From: Phycisphaerales bacterium | GTDB taxonomy: Bacteria > Planctomycetota > Phycisphaerae > Phycisphaerales > UBA1924 | Direction: 5' to 3' | DNA: 51,813 nt | Assembly (NCBI GenBank): GCA_020427635.1 | Contig: JAGQOH010000018.1 | Coordinates: 1-51,813 of the forward strand | Part shown: positions 43,274 to 51,074 of the stretch, in pieces | Numbering within the stretch: the first letter of the stretch is position 1 | Layout: each line of letters begins with the position of its first letter | Made by a program: the position numbers and the translations under genes | The notes under the pieces: generated by a model | What the model was told of the DNA's origin: nothing | Seen by the model: only the letters and a program-made list of their open reading frames with translations | Database searches by the model: none

Positions 43274-43471
43274 TCTGGAGGATAGGAACCGGGCGAAAGC
43301 TCGGGACCTTCAAGAGAGAGCCCGCTGGTGGTATACCGCTGGCGGCCAGGATCCGTGGGAGCGGATGCCTGGGAACGTTGATGGGCTTGGGTCGACCAGT
43401 CCCATTGACAATGCGGTGGAGAGAGACCACCGAACCGCGAACCGGGCCCGGAGGGGCCTGGTTCTTTTTTT
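43274..43471 (+). ncRNA. Candidate structured RNA (~200 nt) upstream of serS
   Basis: A run of stem-loops with little unpaired sequence between them. 43289-43304 is a 6-bp stem capped by GAAA. 43346-43372 is a 10-bp stem (CCAGGATCCG/CGGATgCCTGG) with one bulged G. 43381-43405 is a 10-bp stem with one mismatch. 43414-43432 is CGGTGG/CCACCG. An intrinsic terminator ends it at 43471. It fits an independent small RNA or an attenuating leader for serS 131 nt downstream. It does not match RNase P, tmRNA, SRP or common riboswitches as I know them. A split GGTGG...AACCGCG recalls a T-box but lacks the TGGNACCGCG core. Confidence 0.5.
43440..43471 (+). terminator. Strong intrinsic terminator before serS
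   Basis: A 10-bp stem (AACCGGGCCC with GGGCCTGGTT, one G-U pair, GGAG loop) is followed by CTTTTTTT. No protein gene on the plus strand ends nearby, so it must terminate a non-coding transcript or a leader. Confidence 0.85.
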
Positions 43472-43498
43472 GCGCGCGGCCAGAGAGGGGAGAAGACA

Positions 43499-43515
43499 AC
43501 AGGCGGGACGCCTGT
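43499..43515. repeat. Short palindromic repeat (ACAGGCG-GGA-CGCCTGT)
   Basis: A 7-bp perfect stem with a GGA loop, of the same 'GGCG-GA-CGCC' design as the palindrome inside the helicase gene at 46752. Confidence 0.6.
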
Positions 43516-43602
43516 CCCACCAGGAGGCCCTCACCCGTGCAGCCGGCGGCGGGCCACCCTCTCCCGGAGGGAGTGGGAGCAAGTCAGTACCATCCGCGCC
43601 CC

Positions 43603-45006
43603 ATGATTGATCTCAAGGCATTGCGTGAGGATCCGGAGCGGTTTCGCGTCGGGGCGGCGCGGAAGAAAGTCACGGTCGATATCGATCGGATTCTTGTGTT
43701 GGACGAAGCTCGGCGGAAGGCGGTCGGCGCGCAGGAGACGCTGCGCGCGGAGCAGAACAAGTTGAGCAAAGAGAGCGGGCCTGAGATCGGCAAGCTCATG
43801 GGGCAGTTGAAGAAGGCGCCGGAGGGGGAGCGCGGCGCGATTGAGGCAAAGCTCGCGGAGCTGAAGGCTCGGCCCAAGGCACTTGCGGACCAGGTGACGG
43901 CGCTTGGCAAGGAGATCGAGGCGCTGGAGCCTGAGTTGAATGGGCTGTTGTTGCAGGTGCCGCTGCCGGCGGATCCGGATGTGCCGGTGGGTGAAGGGAG
44001 TGAGGACAACGTTGAGCTTTCGCGGTGGGACCCGGCGTGGTGGGATTCTTCGAAGTCATTTGAGGAGAACAAAGGCTTTGCGCCCAAGACGCACATCGAG
44101 CTTGCGGAGTCGCTTGGCTTGGTGAACTTCGAGCGCGGCGTGAAGCTGGCGGGTTCGCGGAGCTATGTGCTGACGGGGATGGGCATGCGATTGCACCAGG
44201 CGGTGCTGCGCTATGCGTATGACTTCATTCTGGAGAAGCATGGTTTTCAGGCGATAAGCGTGCCGGTGCTCGTGCGCGAAGAGGCGATGCAGGGGACGGG
44301 GTTTTTCCCTACGGGGCGCGAGCAGACCTATCAGCTCGAAGAGTCCAAGCGTGGCGGCGGGCAGGACATGTTCCTGACCGGCACGGGCGAAGTGGGCCTG
44401 ATGGGCTTGCATGCAGATGAGATTCTGGATGAGGCGCAGTTGCCCTTGCAGTATGCAACAGTGAGCACGTGTTTCCGGCGCGAGGCGGGGGCGGCGGGAA
44501 GAGATACGGCTGGGTTGTACCGCATTCATCAATTCGACAAGGTGGAGCAGGTGGTGATTTGCCGCGCGGATGAGGGGGAGAGCCGAGCGTGGCACAAGAA
44601 GATGATCGGGATAGTTGAGGAGCTGTTGCGCTCGCTTGAGCTGCCCTACCGCTTGCTGCAATGTTGCACAGGTGACCTGGGCGTGAAGAATGCGGACATG
44701 GTGGATATTGAGTGCTGGATGCCTGGGCGGGGCGAGCTTGATGCGAACGAGCGGCCGATGGGGGCATATGGCGAGACGCATTCGGCGAGTCGGTTGTATG
44801 ACTTTCAGTGCCGACGGTTGAATATGCGTTACAAGGGCGAATCGACGGGCGGGAAGACGGTGTTTTGCCATTCGCTCAACAACACGGTGCTTGCGAGCCC
44901 GCGTGTGCTGATCCCGATCCTGGAGATGTATCAGGAGGCGGATGGCAGGGTGCGCGTGCCGAAGGTCTTGCAGCGGCATTTGGGCGGCATCGAGCACGTC
45001 GGATAA
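43603..45006 (+). CDS. serS: Seryl-tRNA synthetase
   Basis: A 467-residue class II synthetase charging tRNA-Ser and tRNA-Sec. The N-terminal long antiparallel coiled coil (about 30-110) grips the tRNA variable arm. The catalytic core shows motif 2 (TVSTCFRREAGAAGRDTAGLYRIHQF) and motif 3 (NNTVLASPRVLIPILEMYQ). The start MIDLKALREDPERF is family-typical. The upstream 880-bp gap holds repeats and a possible leader RNA; no clear Shine-Dalgarno precedes the ATG. Transcribed rightward, away from the composition switch. An insertion (about 268-285, QLEESKRGGGQD) is slightly longer than usual. Confidence 0.96.
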   Translation: MIDLKALREDPERFRVGAARKKVTVDIDRILVLDEARRKAVGAQETLRAEQNKLSKESGPEIGKLMGQLKKAPEGERGAIEAKLAELKARPKALADQVTALGKEIEALEPELNGLLLQVPLPADPDVPVGEGSEDNVELSRWDPAWWDSSKSFEENKGFAPKTHIELAESLGLVNFERGVKLAGSRSYVLTGMGMRLHQAVLRYAYDFILEKHGFQAISVPVLVREEAMQGTGFFPTGREQTYQLEESKRGGGQDMFLTGTGEVGLMGLHADEILDEAQLPLQYATVSTCFRREAGAAGRDTAGLYRIHQFDKVEQVVICRADEGESRAWHKKMIGIVEELLRSLELPYRLLQCCTGDLGVKNADMVDIECWMPGRGELDANERPMGAYGETHSASRLYDFQCRRLNMRYKGESTGGKTVFCHSLNNTVLASPRVLIPILEMYQEADGRVRVPKVLQRHLGGIEHVG

Positions 45007-45184
45007 GCAATCCACGGAACTTGCATACGTTTCCGGACGCGCGTGGTGTGTGCGCAATGTTGCGCCGAATGTGCGGCGTCCTGGCACACACGAACGGGGT
45101 GCTTTGCGAGCCGCCCTGGGCGTCCACTTACTTCCTCTGATTGCGAGGTCGATTCATTGACGACACGCAGTTGGAGGGGGAGAC

Positions 45185-46495
45185 ATGTCGCGACAGGGCA
45201 CGCTGATCGGTTTTGCAGCAATTGCTACGTTGACGTCGAGTGCGATGGCGCAGCAATTCGCTGAGGTGATGGAGTTTGGGCCACAGGAGTTGCCGGGCCA
45301 CGAGCGGCGTGCGACACCGCGGCCAGAGCGCGAGGAAGCGCCGGCGGTGGAAGCTGGGCCTGCCGAGTTGTTGGGGTGGTGGGAGCGGGAGCGCATCACA
45401 GGCGATTGGGTTGGGGCGCGGCCGATGCTTGAAGACAGCGGACTGACGATTGACTGCGCGTATATCGGTGAGTGGATGGGCGTGCTGGATGGTGGTGTGC
45501 GGCGGAAGGGCTCGGTGCGCGGGCTGCTGGATGTGAATGCGACGCTGGATCTTGATGCGGCGTTTGGGTGGGAAGGCGCGCAGGTGTTTGCGGACTTCTA
45601 TTGGATTGATGGGAACAGTCTGAGCGCGGATGCGGGCGATTTCCAGGGCGTGTCGAACATCGAGGCGGACAACCGAACGCAGCTTTCGGAGTTGTGGTTC
45701 GAGCAGGTGTTGTTCGAAGGGCAACTGCGGATCAAAGTTGGCAAGATTGAGGGGAATGCGGAGTTTGGGTTTGTTGAAGCGGCGGGCGATTTCCTGAACT
45801 CATCGGCAGGGTTTTCACCGACGATCGTTGCGATGACGACGTATCCGGATCCGGCGACGGGCGTTGTGGTGTCGTGGAACGCGACGGATCGGGTGTCGAT
45901 CACGGGCGGGGTCTTTGATGGGGCCGGGGCTGTGGATGGCGTGACGACGGGCGATCTTGGGCCGGCGACGTTCTTCAGTGATGACCAGTCGGATGATTAT
46001 GCCTGGATGGGCGAAGTGAACGTTGGCTGGGATGGCGGGCGCGCGGGCGTTGGCGTGTGGCATCACACGGGCGACTTTGCGCGGTTTGATGGCAGCGGCG
46101 ATGAGAGCGGCACGACCGGGTTCTATGCGCTGGGCGAGCATCGCGTGTGGTCGGCGGATGATGAGGACGAGCGCGGCGTCGACGTGTTTGGGCAGTTCGG
46201 CTGGGCAGATGAGGACGTCAGTGAGGTTTCGTGGCATCTTGCAGCGGGGGCGGCGTGGATGGGGCCGTTTGATTCGAGACCCGACGATGCGACGGGGGTG
46301 TACGTGTCGCGCGCGGCGCTGAGCGGGCCCGCGGGGTTCGATGATGACGAAACGACGATTGAGTTGTTCTACAAGGTGCAGCTGACACCAGCGGTGTCGG
46401 TGAAGCCCGACCTGCAATTTGTGTTCAATCCGGGCGGCGATTCGACCGTGGATGACGCAGTTGTGGGCGGCGTGCGGGTTGAGATTGCATTCTGA
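45185..46495 (+). CDS. Carbohydrate-selective porin, OprB-like
   Basis: A 436-residue outer-membrane beta-barrel protein. It has a signal peptide (LIGFAAIATLTSSAMA), a variable Glu/Pro-rich linker, then the OprB start GDWVGARPMLEDSGLTIDCAYIGEWM. Alternating amphipathic strands follow (QVFADFYWIDG, RAGVGVWHHTGDF, GVDVFGQFGWA), and the C-terminal VGGVRVEIAF ends in the Phe expected for BAM insertion. It should allow sugar diffusion across the outer membrane. GGAGGGGGA precedes the start. The Skp-like chaperone at 7.7 kb is a plausible folding partner. Confidence 0.87.
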   Translation: MSRQGTLIGFAAIATLTSSAMAQQFAEVMEFGPQELPGHERRATPRPEREEAPAVEAGPAELLGWWERERITGDWVGARPMLEDSGLTIDCAYIGEWMGVLDGGVRRKGSVRGLLDVNATLDLDAAFGWEGAQVFADFYWIDGNSLSADAGDFQGVSNIEADNRTQLSELWFEQVLFEGQLRIKVGKIEGNAEFGFVEAAGDFLNSSAGFSPTIVAMTTYPDPATGVVVSWNATDRVSITGGVFDGAGAVDGVTTGDLGPATFFSDDQSDDYAWMGEVNVGWDGGRAGVGVWHHTGDFARFDGSGDESGTTGFYALGEHRVWSADDEDERGVDVFGQFGWADEDVSEVSWHLAAGAAWMGPFDSRPDDATGVYVSRAALSGPAGFDDDETTIELFYKVQLTPAVSVKPDLQFVFNPGGDSTVDDAVVGGVRVEIAF

Positions 46496-46526
46496 CCGAC
46501 GGGCGCCGCCGCCGTAGCATGACGGC

Positions 46527-49085
46527 GTGGGCAATCCGACGCACGAAAGCAGCAAGGCACAGGGAGAGGGCCGCTTGGCTGCGCCGATTGAGGCGTGGTT
46601 TGGTGCGCGCGGGGTGGAGCCGTTCGCGTATCAGCGGCGGGTGTGGGCGGCGTATGCGGAGGGGCGGAGCGGGTTGGTGCATGCGCCGACGGGGATGGGC
46701 AAGACGTTTGGCGCGTGGTTGGGCCCGGTGAGTGAATGGATGGCCAACAATGGTGGGCGAGACGCCCACCCCGCAGTTCCGTTGCAGGTGTTGTGGCTCA
46801 CGCCATTGCGGGCGTTGAGCGCGGACTTGGTGCGCGCGATGCGGGAGCCGATTGAGGAGCTGGGGCTGCCGTGGAGCATTGAGGCGCGGACAGGAGATAC
46901 GACGCAATCGGTGCGCGCTCGGCAACGGGAGCGGCTGCCCAGTGCGCTGGTGACGACACCCGAGAGTCTGTGCGTGTTGCTGTCGCAGAAGGATGCACGG
47001 AAGCAGTTGGCGACGGTGCAGTGTGTCGTTGTTGATGAGTGGCATGAGTTGATGTCGACGAAGCGCGGCACGCAGGTGGAGTTGGCGCTGGCGCGGCTGC
47101 GCGCGTGGAATCCGGCGCTGAGGACGTGGGGATTGTCGGCGACGCTTGGCAATTTGCAGGAGGCGATGGAGACGTTGGTTGGTGTGCCGAAGGAAGGCGC
47201 GCTGGAGGCGGTGCTCATTGCGGGGGATACGAAGAAGAAGACGCGGATTGAAACGCTCGTGCCGAGCGAGCTCGAGCGGTTTCCATGGTCGGGCCACACG
47301 GGGCGTCGGCTCGTTGATCGGGTAATCGAGGCGATTGATGGTGCCGAGTCGACGCTTTTGTTTTGCAACACGCGCTCGCAGGTGGAGATCTGGTTTGAGT
47401 TGCTCATGAGTGCGCGGCCGGATTGGCTTGGCAAGGTTGCACTGCATCATGGGTCGCTGGATCGTGAATTGCGAGAGAAGGTGGAGCGCGGCATTCGCGA
47501 GGGGCGCGCGAAGTGTTGCGTGTGTACGTCGAGTTTGGATTTGGGAGTGGACTTCTCGCCCGTGGATCTGGTGTTGCAGGTGGGGTCGCCCAAGGGCGTG
47601 GCGCGGCTGCTGCAGCGTGCGGGGCGGTCGGGGCACAGACCTGGAGCAACGAGCACGGTGATTGGTGTGCCGACGAATGCGTTTGAGCTTGTTGAGTTCG
47701 CGGCGGCGCGGGATGCGGCGGAGGCGGAGCGGATTGAAGCGCGGTGTGCGCTGAAGAAGCCACTGGATGTCTTGGCGCAGCATGTGGTGACGATTGCGTT
47801 GGGCGGTGGGTTTGAGGCGGGGGCATTGTTGGAGGAGGTGCGCGGGGCGACGAGCTATGCAGGGTTGACGGAGCAGGAGTGGACGTGGGTGTTGGACTTT
47901 GTGACGCGGGGCGGGAGCGCGCTGGAGGCATACCCGCAGTTTCAGCGCGTGGATGTTGATGAAGACGGGCGGTATGTGGTCAAAAGTCAAAAGATTGCGC
48001 GGCTGCACCGCATGGCGATCGGGACGATTAATTCGGACATGCAGATGAGTGTGCGCTGGGCGCCGGGCAAGGGGCGCGGCGGCGAAGCGCTTGGCTTTGT
48101 CGAAGAAAGCTTCATTGCGCGGATTGCGCCGGGGATGACGTTTCGCTTGTCGGGTCGGCTGTTGAAGCTCGAGCGCGTGCGTGACATGGTGGCGTATGTG
48201 TCGAAGGCGACGAAGTCTCGCGGGATTGTGCCGAGGTGGGGCGGTGGGACGAGCCCCTTGTCGACGATGCTGGCGCATGCGGTGCGAGCGCGCGTGGAGG
48301 CGGCGCAGCGCGGCGTGTATGACGGGCCTGAGATGGAGGCGGTGCGTCCGATTCTGGAGTTGCAGAAGGAGTGGTCGACACTGCCGGGGCCCGGGGACTT
48401 GTTGATCGAGCTCACGAAGAGTTCGATGGGGCATCATGCGTTCCTGTTTCCGTTTGAGGCGCGGGCGGTGCATGAAGGGCTCGGGGCGGTGATGGCGCTG
48501 CGCCTGACGCGGATGCAGGAGTGTTCGGTGAATGTGACGTCGAACGATTATGGGTTTGAGTTGTTAGCGAATGTGGAACTGCCCAGCGATGCGGACACGT
48601 GGCGCGCATTGCTGAGCGCGGACGGGCTGCTCGAGGACATGCTGGGCTGTTTGAATACGGATCAGTTGGCGCGGCGGCGGTTTCGAGACATTGCGCGCGT
48701 TGCGGGGCTCATCCATCCGGGATACCCGGGCAAGGGCGGGCGCCGGGCGCGGGAGTTGAACGCGTCGAGCCAGTTGTTTTTTGAAGTGCTGAGCGAGTTC
48801 GATCCGGGGAATCTGTTGCTTGACCAGGCGCGGCGGGAAGTGCTCAGCGAACAGTTGGAGGTCACGCGGCTTCAAGCGGCGCTGGAAGAGATCGGGCGGC
48901 AACGCATGGTGATCATGCGATGCGCACAGCCAACGCCCATGGCGTTTCCATTGTTTGCCGAGTCATTGCGCACGCAGAGTTTGAGCAGCGAGGGGTGGTC
49001 GACGCGGGTGCAGCGGATGGTGGTGGAGCTTGAGGCGGCGGCGGGGAGCGGATTCACCACAGAGGCACCGAGGACGCAGAGGTGA
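46527..49085 (+). CDS. Lhr-like DEXH-box DNA helicase (ligase-associated type)
   Basis: An 852-residue superfamily 2 helicase. Motif I APTGMGKT (53-60), motif II DEWH (170-173), motif III LSATL, motif V-like SLDLGVDFSPVD and motif VI QRAGRSGH are intact. The C-terminal Lhr-type winged-helix and accessory region follows. Proteins of this type usually sit near ATP-dependent DNA ligase and a metallo-beta-lactamase exonuclease in a DNA-repair operon; neither is present here. GTG start at 46527. Two repeat-derived features stand out: residues 73-83 come from a palindromic repeat, and the last ~11 residues come from the TTCACC...GCAGAG repeat, which supplies the stop region. Confidence 0.9.
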   Translation: MGNPTHESSKAQGEGRLAAPIEAWFGARGVEPFAYQRRVWAAYAEGRSGLVHAPTGMGKTFGAWLGPVSEWMANNGGRDAHPAVPLQVLWLTPLRALSADLVRAMREPIEELGLPWSIEARTGDTTQSVRARQRERLPSALVTTPESLCVLLSQKDARKQLATVQCVVVDEWHELMSTKRGTQVELALARLRAWNPALRTWGLSATLGNLQEAMETLVGVPKEGALEAVLIAGDTKKKTRIETLVPSELERFPWSGHTGRRLVDRVIEAIDGAESTLLFCNTRSQVEIWFELLMSARPDWLGKVALHHGSLDRELREKVERGIREGRAKCCVCTSSLDLGVDFSPVDLVLQVGSPKGVARLLQRAGRSGHRPGATSTVIGVPTNAFELVEFAAARDAAEAERIEARCALKKPLDVLAQHVVTIALGGGFEAGALLEEVRGATSYAGLTEQEWTWVLDFVTRGGSALEAYPQFQRVDVDEDGRYVVKSQKIARLHRMAIGTINSDMQMSVRWAPGKGRGGEALGFVEESFIARIAPGMTFRLSGRLLKLERVRDMVAYVSKATKSRGIVPRWGGGTSPLSTMLAHAVRARVEAAQRGVYDGPEMEAVRPILELQKEWSTLPGPGDLLIELTKSSMGHHAFLFPFEARAVHEGLGAVMALRLTRMQECSVNVTSNDYGFELLANVELPSDADTWRALLSADGLLEDMLGCLNTDQLARRRFRDIARVAGLIHPGYPGKGGRRARELNASSQLFFEVLSEFDPGNLLLDQARREVLSEQLEVTRLQAALEEIGRQRMVIMRCAQPTPMAFPLFAESLRTQSLSSEGWSTRVQRMVVELEAAAGSGFTTEAPRTQR
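46752..46770. repeat. Palindromic repeat inside the helicase gene
   Basis: GGTGGGCG-AGA-CGCCCACC, a perfect 8-bp stem in frame with the gene. It encodes GGRDAHP between the Walker A region and the next conserved block LWLTPLRAL, where no conserved family residues are expected. Confidence 0.7.
49053..49081 (+). repeat. Dispersed repeat, copy C, forming the helicase C-terminus
   Basis: TTCACCACAGAGGCACCGAG followed by GACGCAGAG. It encodes the final helicase residues FTTEAPRTQR and leads directly into TGA. Compare 40976 and 42784. Confidence 0.75.
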
Positions 49086-49113
49086 GACTGGATAGACTTT
49101 GTGAAGACAACTT

Positions 49114-49187
49114 GCCCCGGTAGCTCAGTTGGATAGAGCAGCGGACTTCTAATCCGCAGGTCGATGGTTCGAATCCATCCCGGGGTG
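49114..49187 (+). tRNA. tRNA-Arg (anticodon TCT)
   Basis: A 74-nt tRNA: acceptor GCCCCGG/CCGGGGT (first pair G-U), D-arm TAGCTCAGTTGGATAGAGC, anticodon loop CTTCTAA on a GCGGA/TCCGC stem, T-arm GATGGTTCGAATCCATC. CCA is not encoded. It reads the AGA (and AGG) codons, rare in this GC-rich genome. Confidence 0.97.
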
Positions 49188-49204
49188 CTTGGGTAATCGT
49201 TCGG

Positions 49205-49933
49205 CTACTTTGCGATCCACTTCCAGGTGCGGCCGCCCTCGACGTGCTGGAGGTCGATGAGGCGCGCCTGCGCTGCGGTGTCGAGGATGCCGAAGAATGA
49301 TGTGTTGATTGCATCGATGGAGCCGGCGACGGCGTTGGCCTGGTTTTCTAGATCGCCGCCCAGGGCGCGACCAAACTTCATGGCCACGGATGCGAAGTTC
49401 TCATTGTCAAAATCGCTTGCGAAGGATTCGGGGGCATAGCCACCAATGGTGCGCAGGAAGCCGTTCAGCGCGTTGTGGGTGTAGGTGACGCGGGTGCGAT
49501 GCTCGGCGTAGAGGGGTGCAACGGCGCGCGGCATGTCGTCTGCTTTGACGGGCGCGAGTCTGGCTTCGTAATCGCGGACCGCATCGCGGAAGCGTGTGAA
49601 GTAGTAGACGGGATCACTCTTGGGCGAGTTCTTGAGGGCCACGTTGAACTCGCCAATCCAAGCGTTGTGTGCGTCGGTGAAGTTCTTAAACGCACGAGCC
49701 TCGGCCCGCGTTGCCTTTGCGGGGGTTGGTTCGGAGGGTGACTTGGGCGCGTCAGCAGTCGGCGCATTGGGCATTGCAAAGGCCTTCTCGATGGCCTTAT
49801 CGATGTCAACTTCCGGCTTCTTGCGAAGCGCATCGATGCCTTTGCCCACAAGGAGAATGACGAGGAGAAGGACGAGGACGCCGCCGATCCACTGGAAGAA
49901 CTCGGCTGCTTGGCTTGGTTGCTGCTTCTGCAC
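49205..49933 (-). CDS. Single-pass membrane protein of unknown function
   Basis: A 242-residue protein with an N-terminal membrane segment (FFQWIGGVLVLLLVILLVG), a Pro/Ala-rich linker (PNAPTADAPKSPSEPTPAKA) and a helical C-terminal domain with repeated aromatic residues (YYFTRFRDAVRDYEARL, NALNGFLRTIGGYAPESF). No family is recognised. The start is a GTG. It is 17 bp from tRNA-Arg on the opposite strand. Confidence 0.7.
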   Translation of the reverse strand: MQKQQPSQAAEFFQWIGGVLVLLLVILLVGKGIDALRKKPEVDIDKAIEKAFAMPNAPTADAPKSPSEPTPAKATRAEARAFKNFTDAHNAWIGEFNVALKNSPKSDPVYYFTRFRDAVRDYEARLAPVKADDMPRAVAPLYAEHRTRVTYTHNALNGFLRTIGGYAPESFASDFDNENFASVAMKFGRALGGDLENQANAVAGSIDAINTSFFGILDTAAQARLIDLQHVEGGRTWKWIAK

Positions 49934-49994
49934 AGATACGCTCCGCTTGGCGTTGGCCTCGACTCGCGCACTGTATCAGCATGGTCGGACGGAC

Positions 49995-50999
49995 TCAATT
50001 GTCGCGTGGATCCCAGGGTCCTTGCGCATTGACACTCACGAAGGATTCGCCATCGAGCCGGAAGAGGCCCATGTACCCGCCGCACCAGATGCGGCCGTCG
50101 GCGTCTTCGAAGGTGCATTGGATTGCCATGCTTTGCATGCCTTGCGGTTTGGCGTAGGCCGAAAAGGTCTTGCCGTCATAGCGACAGATTCCGGCGCCTT
50201 CGATGGGGAACCAGATGGCGCCCTTGCTGTCCTGAAAGAGATCCCACGCCTCGGTGCCGCGGACGCCGTCGGCTTCGGTGACGCGCGTAAAGGTATTGCC
50301 ATCCCAAAAGCAGATGCCGTTGTGATGGGTGGCGAACCAGATGTCGCCGTCGTTGGCTTCGAGGATGCAATTCACCGCGTTGTTGCAGAGGCCATCGTCT
50401 TCGGAGAGGTTTGTGAGCGTCTTGCCATCCCAGATGTAGGCGCCGCCGTTGGTTCCAAACCACATGCGGCCCTTGGAGTCTTGCATGATTGAATGCACGA
50501 TTTCGGCACTGGTCACGCCGCGCGTGGGGTCGGGTTCGCCCTTTGGCAGCTCGAAGTGTGTAAAGGATTTGCCATCGAAGGTGCTCACGCCGCCGTACGT
50601 GCCAATCCAGATGATGCCGTCGCGATCGATGGCGAGCGCCCAGACGTCGTTGTCGATGAGCCCTTGTTCGTATGTGTAGTTCGTGAAACGGGCGCCGTCG
50701 TATTTGGTGAGGCCGCCTTCGGTGCCGAACCAGATGTTGCCGGCTTTGTCTTCTTTGATGCCGCGGACGGCGACGCCGCCGAAGCCTTGCTTGACGGAGA
50801 AGTAATCGATGGTGTCGCCCTTGCGGCGGATGACGCCATCGCCATTGGTGCCGAGCCACATCGCGCCGGTGTGATCCTGATGAATGCGGCGGACGAACTG
50901 GGAGATGGGTTTGTCGAAGGGGAGATCCTGCGCCGCGAGTGCTGGGGCGAGGAGGGCAACGCACGCCATGGCGACGAGAGTACGGACGAAATGCGACAT
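49995..50999 (-). CDS. Secreted beta-propeller protein (Reg_prop repeats)
   Basis: A 334-residue exported protein: signal peptide (FVRTLVAMACVALLAPALAA) followed by about seven ~40-residue blades of the 'two-component regulator propeller' type (D-G-x-I/M-W-x-G-T-x-G-G-x-x-x-x-D-G). Examples are GAMWLGTNGDGV, GNIWFGTEGGLTKYDG, GIIWIGTYGGVSTFDG and GRMWFGTNGGAYIWDG. Such blades normally form the periplasmic sensor of hybrid kinases; here no membrane or kinase part follows, so it is a free propeller. AAGGAGG at 9 nt fixes ATG 50999; an in-frame TTG lies at 51017. Confidence 0.87.
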   Translation of the reverse strand: MSHFVRTLVAMACVALLAPALAAQDLPFDKPISQFVRRIHQDHTGAMWLGTNGDGVIRRKGDTIDYFSVKQGFGGVAVRGIKEDKAGNIWFGTEGGLTKYDGARFTNYTYEQGLIDNDVWALAIDRDGIIWIGTYGGVSTFDGKSFTHFELPKGEPDPTRGVTSAEIVHSIMQDSKGRMWFGTNGGAYIWDGKTLTNLSEDDGLCNNAVNCILEANDGDIWFATHHNGICFWDGNTFTRVTEADGVRGTEAWDLFQDSKGAIWFPIEGAGICRYDGKTFSAYAKPQGMQSMAIQCTFEDADGRIWCGGYMGLFRLDGESFVSVNAQGPWDPRDN

Positions 51000-51074
51000 G
51001 GCGGTTTCCTCCTTCAACCGAGGTTGAAGAATTCTAACGCTTCGGACTCTCTTGGTTTTCGCTCGCTTCAGCGT

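Noticed and set aside
43414..43471. T-box riboswitch for serS
   Set aside because: The 3' part AACCGCG is present but the TGGN that pairs with the tRNA acceptor is not adjacent, and the terminator stem does not compete with it.
40968..45184. DnaA boxes (TTATCCACA) marking oriC near the composition switch
   Set aside because: Reading the intergenic stretches on both strands gave no convincing cluster; the origin inference rests on skew, parS and gene direction only.
46425..48473. 682-codon open frame on the minus strand
   Set aside because: Antisense shadow of the helicase, rich in Arg/His/Pro with no recognisable motif.
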